A DNA stretch of 11,823 nucleotides from an uncultured Holophagaceae bacterium (GTDB lineage: Bacteria; Acidobacteriota; Holophagae; Holophagales; Holophagaceae): positions 1-11,823 of the forward strand of contig CAITBU010000054.1 of assembly GCA_903890595.1 (NCBI GenBank), written 5' to 3'. The notes under the pieces are model-generated. The model saw nothing but the letters and a program-made list of their open reading frames with translations, did not search any database and had not been told where the DNA came from. A program made the position numbers and the translations under genes. Shown here piece after piece: positions 7,016 through 11,823 of this stretch (positions within the stretch are counted from its first letter, which is position 1; each line of letters starts with the position of its first letter).

Positions 7016-8500
7016 ATGGGGAAGACCACCGGCTTCATCGAATACCAGCGCGAACTCCCGGCTGACCGGCCGCCCCTGGAGCGGCTGCAGGACTGGAACG
7101 AGTCCCACCCGCGGATCTCCGACGAGCTGATCCAGCGCCAGGGTGCCCGCTGCATGGACTGCGGCACGCCCTTCTGCCACACGGGCAAGCTCATGGGGGG
7201 CATGGCCTCTGGCTGCCCGCTCAACAACCTCATCCCGGACTGGAATGACCTGGTCTACCGCGGCCAGTGGCAGCGGGCCCTGCGCCGCCTGACGCGCACC
7301 AACAACTTCCCGGAGTTCACCGGCCGGGTCTGCCCCGCCCCCTGCGAGGGCTCCTGCACCGCCGGCCTCAACGGCGACCCCGTCACCATCAAGGCCATCG
7401 AGGTCTCCATCATCGACAAGGCCTTTGAGGAGGGCTGGATCGGTCCTGAGGTGCCACCGGTTCGCACCGGCAAGACCGTGGCCATCGTGGGCTCCGGTCC
7501 TGCAGGTCTGGCCTGCGCCGCCCAGCTGAACCGCGCCGGCCACACGGTCACCGTCTTCGAGCGCGCCGACCGCGTGGGTGGTCTGCTCATGTACGGCATC
7601 CCCAATATGAAACTGGAGAAGCGGCTGGTGGACCGCCGGGTGGGCCTCATGGCCCGCAACGGCATCCGCTTCGTCACCGGCGTGGAGATCGGCCGGGACA
7701 TCACCACAGAGAGTCTGCTGCGGGACTATCACGCCACGGTCTTGTGCTGCGGCTCCACCCAGCCCCGCGATCTCGACGTGGAGGGCCGCGCGCTCACCGG
7801 CGTCCACATGGCCATGGACTTCCTCACCCTCAACACCAAGAGCCTCCTGGACAGCGGCCACGCCGACGGCGCCTACATCTCTGCCAAGGGCAAGGATGTG
7901 GTGGTCATCGGTGGCGGCGACACGGGCACGGACTGCGTCGGCACCTCCCTGCGGCACGGGGCCAAGTCTGTCACGCAGTTGGAGATTCTTCCCCACTCTC
8001 CCGACCAGCGGGCCGCCGACAACCCCTGGCCCCAGTGGCCCAAGGTCAGCTCCATGGACTACGGCCAGGAAGAGGCCGCGGCCCTGCAGGGCGCCGACCC
8101 CCGGCTGTACAGCACCCTTACCCGGCGCTTCGTCGGTGAGGCGGGTGTCGTTCAGCAGGTCCACACCGTAGGCCTCAAGTGGACCCGCAGTGGCGAAGGC
8201 CGCCCCTACTCCGAAGAAGTCGCCGGCACCGACCGGGTGCTCCCGGCGGACCTCGTGCTCCTGGCCCTGGGCTTCCTCGGTCCCGAGCGGAAGGGCCCCA
8301 TCACCGAGCTGGGCCTCAAGCTGGATGGCCGCGGCAACGTGGTGGCCGACGGGCAGCGCATGACCAGCATCCCCGGCGTCTTCGCTGCGGGCGACATGGT
8401 GCGCGGCCAGTCCCTGGTGGTCTGGGCCATCCACGAAGGCCGCAACACCGCCCGCAGCGTGGACCGCTACCTCATGTACGGAAACACCTACCTGCTCTAG
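7016..8500 (+). CDS. gltD: Glutamate synthase (NADPH) small subunit
   Basis: Beta subunit of GOGAT, which takes electrons from NADPH through FAD and iron-sulfur clusters to the large subunit. The length, 494 residues, is slightly above the usual 470-490. The N-terminal ferredoxin-like domain carries the Cys pattern C46-x2-C49-x4-C54 and C67, with a second group C106-x3-C110-x3-C114, which supplies the 4Fe-4S clusters. A dinucleotide fold for FAD follows (VAIVGSGPAGLACA, Gly159 onward). The NADPH fold is at VVVIGGGDTGTDC (Gly299-Gly304), and the C-terminal FAD signature is GVFAAGDMVRGQSLVVWAI. It is immediately downstream of gltB in the same orientation, which separates it from stand-alone GltD-like oxidoreductases. 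The ATG at 7016 is fixed by the AGGAG sequence and the family N-terminus. Confidence 0.97.
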   Translation: MGKTTGFIEYQRELPADRPPLERLQDWNESHPRISDELIQRQGARCMDCGTPFCHTGKLMGGMASGCPLNNLIPDWNDLVYRGQWQRALRRLTRTNNFPEFTGRVCPAPCEGSCTAGLNGDPVTIKAIEVSIIDKAFEEGWIGPEVPPVRTGKTVAIVGSGPAGLACAAQLNRAGHTVTVFERADRVGGLLMYGIPNMKLEKRLVDRRVGLMARNGIRFVTGVEIGRDITTESLLRDYHATVLCCGSTQPRDLDVEGRALTGVHMAMDFLTLNTKSLLDSGHADGAYISAKGKDVVVIGGGDTGTDCVGTSLRHGAKSVTQLEILPHSPDQRAADNPWPQWPKVSSMDYGQEEAAALQGADPRLYSTLTRRFVGEAGVVQQVHTVGLKWTRSGEGRPYSEEVAGTDRVLPADLVLLALGFLGPERKGPITELGLKLDGRGNVVADGQRMTSIPGVFAAGDMVRGQSLVVWAIHEGRNTARSVDRYLMYGNTYLL

Positions 8501-8534
8501 CCAGCTGGGCGAGAGTGGTTCCTCGGGGCCTCCT

Positions 8535-8578
8535 CAGCACACCCAGTTCTGGTCGCTTAGAACGGGGGTGCTGTGCTG
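8535..8578. terminator. Bulged hairpin between convergent gltD and the phosphatase-like gene
   Basis: CAGCA and CACCC (8535-8544) can pair with GGGTG and TGCTG (8566-8570 and 8574-8578), with a CTG bulge. Inside that, GTTCT (8546-8550) pairs with AGAAC (8559-8563) around an 8-nt loop. The loop carries the end of the minus-strand gene, whose TAA is at 8559-8557. Its position between convergent genes suits a bidirectional terminator, but no good T-tract follows on either strand. The call is tentative. Confidence 0.3.
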
Positions 8579-10077
8579 GGCAACTTTGCGGAGTCAATGC
8601 CTTCGCACATGTCGTTATCCACCGTCAGATTGCCCTGGGCATCGAGCCTCACGGTCCAGATGGTGTTGTAGTCGTCTCCCCGCCAGCGCTCCGGCAGAGG
8701 GGGAAGGTTGGTGGTTCCGTAGCTCTCAAGGAGCGCTTTGATCAGCGGAATAATGCGTTGGGACTCCCACCCCAGAAGGACTGTTTGATTTGAGAACTTG
8801 CCGCCGGTAAAGAAATAGTTGCAGGTGCGACTGGCCACGCCGGCATCAAACAGCGAGAATCCCGCAACCAGGTGGTAGGGCAAATTCTTGTCGATGGCGT
8901 ACGGAAGAATGGTTAACGAGGTCCTGACGTACGAAACGTGATTTTTGCTCAGGGGCGCAGGAAACCACTGAGAAGGATCAACAGAATAAACGGCTTGGGG
9001 CTTCATTTTCTCACCCAGGGCCTTGGTCAAGCTGAGTGCGCGCCACTGCCCAGCGGCAACAAAGTTGCCGTTTTCAAACTGGAATGTCGGGTCCGGATGC
9101 GCCTCTGCATGCCGGACAATATAAATCGTCTGGTTTTTGTTGATGTTCGTCGGCACGGTAGCGCCGTCGACCCCTCCGGTTCGCTTCGCACTGAAGTGGG
9201 TCTGCAAGGCGTGGGAGCAGTCCTCGCTGGCTACTGGCGCAGGGAGTACGGGGTATGAAGCAAGTGGTTTCAAATCGCTGTTGTAGGTAGCCAGATCAAC
9301 GGTTCCCGACGATGAAATTGTTATCGCATAGACATGGTTGGGTCCCATGTATTGCGATGGGATGTTGAGACGATATCCATTTATTATATTTGTATTTATC
9401 AAAAGGTTCCTGATGGTTTCCCAGGGCGCAGAGAAGACATGGTAACCAGTTACTTTTTTGTCGATTATTCGTGAGACCAGCGTATCGTTGGCGCCGCCAG
9501 TATTGTTGAAGTCCAGTCCGCTACACCTTTCGCTATATCCAAAGATCGGCTCTGCAACGCCGCTAGGCAGGGAATCTTTAGTAGGATAGGCAACATTGAC
9601 TGGGTAGCTGTTGGCGGTGTAGGAAAGCCCATTTAATGCGTTATCAATGGGCAGAGTCTCCTGGTTAAGAAGGGCAAAAGGCTGGATGTATCCAATGGCT
9701 GTCATGTCAGGATAATTGTTTGCTGTCTGTAGATGCGTCATCGGCGAGAGTGCATAAATACCTGTTACATTATTTGCCCCGAGCACCTTCTGCTTCAGGT
9801 ACGTGGCCATCAGGAGCGAGCGATTGAGGCCCTGAGGGGTGAGGTTCGCCGTGTCCAGCTGGATGTCACCAGGAGCCTGGTAGGCCAGGTCAGGACTTGA
9901 GACAAAAATCAGATTGATGTTTTTTTCGTACAGCGCTTCGGGGATTACCGACGGTGGGGTATGAGTGCTCCTACATCCAAACAACACCAGGCTTAACACC
10001 GAGCCAAAAAGGAGGCGCGATACCCGATAGGCCAGGAAATTCTTTGTTGAGGTGGATGGTTTTGAAGGTCGGCTCAT
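8557..10077 (-). CDS. Lipoprotein with tandem histidine-phosphatase-like lobes, 506 aa
   Basis: A signal peptide ends in the lipobox LFGC (Cys35), so the protein should be exported and lipid-anchored. Residues about 53-125 look like a histidine-phosphatase lobe: LTPQGLNRSLLMATYLKQ plus GIYALSPMTHLQTA match the family's LTxxGxxQA and SSPxxRAxQTA regions. The catalytic RHG site is replaced there (FVSSPDL, 58-64). The second lobe (about 315-450) has the phosphatase signature IYIVRHAEAH (Arg322, His323, Glu325) and a later Arg385 in SYVRTSLT. The usual second catalytic His is not seen: the expected strand reads VLLGWESQRI (433-442). The fold is supported by motifs; enzymatic activity is uncertain and the substrate unknown. 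A conserved-looking C-terminus follows (DDYNTIWTV, MCEGIDS). ATG 10077 has an AAGGA sequence 8 nt upstream. The gene is much more AT-rich than its neighbours (9361-9420 is 30% G+C by count), which suggests horizontal transfer. Confidence 0.75.
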   Translation of the reverse strand: MSRPSKPSTSTKNFLAYRVSRLLFGSVLSLVLFGCRSTHTPPSVIPEALYEKNINLIFVSSPDLAYQAPGDIQLDTANLTPQGLNRSLLMATYLKQKVLGANNVTGIYALSPMTHLQTANNYPDMTAIGYIQPFALLNQETLPIDNALNGLSYTANSYPVNVAYPTKDSLPSGVAEPIFGYSERCSGLDFNNTGGANDTLVSRIIDKKVTGYHVFSAPWETIRNLLINTNIINGYRLNIPSQYMGPNHVYAITISSSGTVDLATYNSDLKPLASYPVLPAPVASEDCSHALQTHFSAKRTGGVDGATVPTNINKNQTIYIVRHAEAHPDPTFQFENGNFVAAGQWRALSLTKALGEKMKPQAVYSVDPSQWFPAPLSKNHVSYVRTSLTILPYAIDKNLPYHLVAGFSLFDAGVASRTCNYFFTGGKFSNQTVLLGWESQRIIPLIKALLESYGTTNLPPLPERWRGDDYNTIWTVRLDAQGNLTVDNDMCEGIDSAKLPSTAPPF

Positions 10078-10085
10078 TCTGTGTG

Positions 10086-10090
10086 TCCTT
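10086..10090 (-). promoter_or_regulatory. Ribosome-binding site of the phosphatase-like gene
   Basis: On the minus strand AAGGA lies 8 nt before ATG 10077. The surrounding 10085-10125 region is AT-rich and probably holds the promoter, but I cannot choose one hexamer pair. Confidence 0.55.
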
Positions 10091-10142
10091 TTTGCTTTAT
10101 CGACTTAACTTAAGCATAAATGTTGGCCACGATTAGGGCTCA

Positions 10143-10225
10143 CGATGAACCTGGGCTTCGCCCGGGTCAAGCCAGTTTCAAACCATCCTTTGGGGGTTTG
10201 ATCGATGCGATGAACCTGCTGTTCG
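10143..10225 (+). repeat. Short direct repeat upstream of ispE
   Basis: CGATGAACCTG occurs at 10143-10153 and again at 10208-10218. In both cases three differing bases and TTCG follow, making 15 of 18 identical positions at a 65-bp offset. It lies at the border between AT-rich and GC-rich DNA. Between the copies are a GC hairpin (10150-10166) and a 7-bp hairpin (10178-10184 with 10195-10201). Confidence 0.5.
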
Positions 10226-10248
10226 ATTTGGGTTCCCCACCGTCCCCG

Positions 10249-10278
10249 TTGCCTTGGTCGCTGCCTTCGCCCTACCCT
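10249..10278 (+). promoter_or_regulatory. Candidate ispE promoter for a leaderless start
   Basis: TACCCT (10273-10278) lies 6 nt before ATG 10285, with TTGCCT (10249-10254) at 18-bp spacing. Initiation would fall on the start codon. No Shine-Dalgarno sequence precedes this ATG, which agrees with a leaderless transcript but does not prove it. Confidence 0.35.
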
Positions 10279-10284
10279 GACCCC

Positions 10285-11121
10285 ATGACCCTGACGCTGG
10301 ACTGTCCCCCCAAGCTGAACCGCTTCCTGGCGGTGCTGGGGCGTCGAGCGGATGGCTTTCATGAGTTGGAGCTGGTGACCACGGTCCTCATTGGCGTGCC
10401 GGAGCTCACGGATACCCTGTCGGCGGAAGCTGCTGAGGAGCTCTCCCTGACCATCGGTGGCCCCACCGGCGAGGGCCTGGTGGCCGACGACTCCAACCTT
10501 GTACTCAAGGCCTGGCACCTGCTGGAGGAGGCCGCTGGCCGGCCCCTGCCTGCGGCCCTGCACCTGGAGAAGCGCATCCCCCATGGCGCTGGCCTGGGGG
10601 GTGGCAGCAGCGATGCGGCGGGCGCCCTGCGCCTGGGCAATCTCCTGTTTGGCTTGGATCTGCCTGATGACCAGCTGCTACGGATGGCCGCCCGCCTGGG
10701 CAGCGATGTGCCGCTGTTCCTGCTGGGCGGCACCACCCTGGGCCTGGGCCGAGGCGAGCGGGTCTTCCCCCTGCGCCCCCTCCCCCTGGAGCCCATCCTG
10801 CTGGTGCACCCGGGCCTCCATGTGGGCACGCCCGCCGTGTACCGGGCCCTCCAGTATGTCGGCTACCCCTTCCCCGAGGCCCTGGCCTCTCAGCCGCCGG
10901 GAGCCGCCCCGCCCTGGCGCAACGACCTCACCGGCGCCGCCATCTGGGTCTGCCCCCTCCTGGCCGAGGTGCGGGAGGCCATCCTCGAAGCCGACGGCGA
11001 CCCCCTGCTCTGCGGCTCCGGCAGCTGCTGGGCCGCCCGGTTTGCCACCCCTGCGGACCGGGACGCCGCCGCCGCCAAGCTGAGAATCAGTCATCCCGAG
11101 TGGAGCCTCTGGGCCGTCTGA
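10285..11121 (+). CDS. ispE: 4-(cytidine 5'-diphospho)-2-C-methyl-D-erythritol kinase
   Basis: A GHMP-family kinase that phosphorylates CDP-methylerythritol in the MEP pathway of isoprenoid precursor synthesis, in the cytosol. Numbered from ATG 10285 it has 278 residues, close to the E. coli length. Motif 1 PPKLNRFL places the substrate-binding Lys at residue 10. The ATP-binding loop is HGAGLGGGSSDAA (100-112), and GSDVP carries the catalytic Asp141. The third GHMP motif is GSGSC at 244-248. Both Lys10 and Asp141 coincide with the E. coli numbering as I remember it, which supports this start. The frame is open back to 10120 with other ATGs (10120, 10210), but those extensions are Pro-rich and not family-like. 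The gene stands alone, divergent from the AT-rich phosphatase-like gene, and no Shine-Dalgarno precedes it. Confidence 0.95.
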   Translation: MTLTLDCPPKLNRFLAVLGRRADGFHELELVTTVLIGVPELTDTLSAEAAEELSLTIGGPTGEGLVADDSNLVLKAWHLLEEAAGRPLPAALHLEKRIPHGAGLGGGSSDAAGALRLGNLLFGLDLPDDQLLRMAARLGSDVPLFLLGGTTLGLGRGERVFPLRPLPLEPILLVHPGLHVGTPAVYRALQYVGYPFPEALASQPPGAAPPWRNDLTGAAIWVCPLLAEVREAILEADGDPLLCGSGSCWAARFATPADRDAAAAKLRISHPEWSLWAV

Positions 11122-11144
11122 TCCAGAAAAGAACAAGAATTTAT

Positions 11145-11213
11145 AAGCGGAGAAAAACGGAGGAGCGGAGGAGAGCGGAAAACGCCTTTTCACCTTCCTC
11201 CCCTTCCTCCCTG
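11145..11213. repeat. Imperfect purine/pyrimidine inverted repeat
   Basis: A purine-rich strand (11145-11182, with GGAGGAGCGGAGGAGAG) is followed by a pyrimidine-rich strand (11185-11212, with CCTTCCTCCCCTTCCTCC). The centre pairs as GAAAA (11178-11182) with TTTTC (11187-11191). The arms match with several small indels. It sits just after ispE and could help end its transcript, but it lacks a clean terminator form. It may instead be a repeat element of the same style as the one at 233-393. Confidence 0.5.
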
Positions 11214-11493
11214 TTAGTTCGCTTTTGTACCCGGTGAACAGCGATAACCACTGGCGGAGGCACTGGCCGCCACCCTAGACCGATCCGCCGGATATCTTTC
11301 AGGGTTCGTTGAAGGGCAAAAGAGATAGGAACAGGGATGAAGGGGATAAGGAAAAATTAAGCACGAAGTTTCACTGTCCTTCGCCTCATCGACCCTGCGC
11401 AACGTCAGCCACCCTAGTGCCTGTTGGTGCCCCAGCCCCGCTCCTACCCCTGTCCAGACACCCACCCTCCGTGGTATTGGTGAGGGTCTGTTT

Positions 11494-11498
11494 GAGGT
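11494..11498 (+). promoter_or_regulatory. Ribosome-binding site of the ABC ATPase gene
   Basis: GAGGT lies 4-5 nt before ATG 11503 and fixes the start of this gene. Confidence 0.55.
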
Positions 11499-11502
11499 GT
11501 CC

Positions 11503-11823
11503 ATGACCGAGTCCGCCCTTCGTCTCCGTGGCCTGCGCAAGACCTTCCCCAAGGTCATCGCGGTGGCCGGGGTGGACCTGGACGTGGCCCGGGGTGAGGT
11601 CTTCGGCCTGCTGGGCCCCAACGGAGCGGGCAAGACCACAACCCTGGAGGTGATCGAGGGCCTCACGGAAGCCGACGCCGGCGAGATCGAGATCCTGGGC
11701 CTCACCTGGGCCCGCAACGGCCGGGAGATCCGCTCGCGCATTGGCGTGCAGCTGCAGAGCACGAGCCTCTTCAACAAGATCACGCCCCGGGAGGCCCTGG
11801 ACCTCTACGGCAGCTACTACCCC
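11503..11823 (+). CDS. ABC transporter ATP-binding protein (5' part, cut by the window)
   Basis: The first 107 residues of an ABC ATPase are visible and stay open to the right edge. The Walker A motif is GPNGAGKTT (38-46), and the Q-loop region is GVQLQSTSLFNKITPREAL (Gln85). The ABC signature, Walker B and H-loop lie beyond the window. The short spacing before Walker A and the N-terminal RLRGLRKTF...GVDLDVARGEVFGLLGPNG pattern are typical of DrrA/CcmA-type ATPases. These partner with ABC-2 membrane proteins in drug, lipid or polysaccharide export. A permease gene would be expected downstream, but the substrate cannot be told from this part. A minus-strand frame opposite is a shadow. Confidence 0.9.
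   Translation, partial: MTESALRLRGLRKTFPKVIAVAGVDLDVARGEVFGLLGPNGAGKTTTLEVIEGLTEADAGEIEILGLTWARNGREIRSRIGVQLQSTSLFNKITPREALDLYGSYYP

Larger units (their letters stand above)
11122..11502. other. 381-bp intergenic region with purine-rich repeats
   Basis: No gene is convincing here. From the left it holds the word AGAACAAGAA-like at 11129-11139, a purine-rich then pyrimidine-rich inverted repeat (11145-11213), and a 6-bp hairpin TGGCGG/CCGCCA (11252-11257 with 11267-11272). Then come a perfect palindrome ATCCGCCGGAT (11283-11293), a second purine-rich stretch (about 11318-11357, with GGGATGAAGGGGATAAGGAA), and a GC-rich leader before the ABC gene. A 65-codon plus-strand frame inside it has no family features. 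Confidence 0.7.

Noticed and set aside
6932..8434. 500-codon minus-strand frame opposite gltD
   Set aside because: Same GC-bias shadow effect; gltD is complete and well supported on the plus strand.
10143..10230. tRNA-like fragment suggested by GGTTCA-type words on the minus strand
   Set aside because: No acceptor or anticodon stem can be built around it.
10120..10284. Upstream extension of ispE to ATG 10120 or 10210
   Set aside because: Pro/Ser-rich and unlike IspE; ATG 10285 puts Lys10 and Asp141 at the family positions.
11309..11506. 65-codon plus-strand frame before the ABC gene
   Set aside because: Purine-repeat-derived Lys/Arg/Glu start and Pro-rich end, no ribosome-binding site, and it overlaps the ABC start.
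11214..11783. 189-codon minus-strand frame
   Set aside because: Mostly antisense to the ABC ATPase N-terminus with its Walker A motif; Ser/Arg/Pro-rich peptide without motifs.

Overview
The window is GC-rich bacterial DNA. Coding is dense, genes are short-spaced, and both canonical Shine-Dalgarno starts and apparently leaderless starts occur. The protein sequences look most like the Holophagae branch of Acidobacteriota (Geothrix/Holophaga type). That placement is an impression from memory of family sequences and was not tested by a search.

Layout, left to right. (1) 1-1377 is a minus-strand run: a lipoprotein gene (1036-1377) coupled by a TGATG junction to a 207-residue protein of unknown function (413-1036), then a repeat-rich gap (155-412), then the 5' end of another minus-strand gene running off the left edge. 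The gap holds a hexanucleotide microsatellite and a 161-bp MITE-like element with perfect 33-bp inverted ends. (2) Divergent from the lipoprotein is a type I methionine aminopeptidase gene, map, which appears to start at CTG. (3) A recognisable sigma70-type promoter and a roughly 110-nt leader with a possible 31-codon upstream ORF precede gltB and gltD, the two subunits of NADPH-dependent glutamate synthase (GOGAT). (4) A convergent, clearly more AT-rich gene (8557-10077) encodes a lipid-anchored protein with two histidine-phosphatase-like lobes, probably acquired horizontally. (5) ispE (MEP isoprenoid pathway) follows on the plus strand. (6) A 381-bp gap with purine/pyrimidine-rich inverted repeats leads to the 5' end of an ABC-2-type transporter ATPase gene cut by the right edge.

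Working together: GltB hydrolyses glutamine and channels ammonia to 2-oxoglutarate on FMN, with electrons from NADPH delivered through GltD; the two genes form one operon. Map, IspE and GOGAT are housekeeping functions without an evident functional link. The variable parts are the AT-rich phosphatase-like gene and the repeat-bearing intergenic gaps. I found no CRISPR array, RNA gene or transposase gene, and no clearly new multi-gene system. The most unusual items are the degenerate tandem-lobe phosphatase-like lipoprotein, the MITE-like element beside the microsatellite, the CTG start of map, and three starts that sit 5-6 nt after a TANNNT box.
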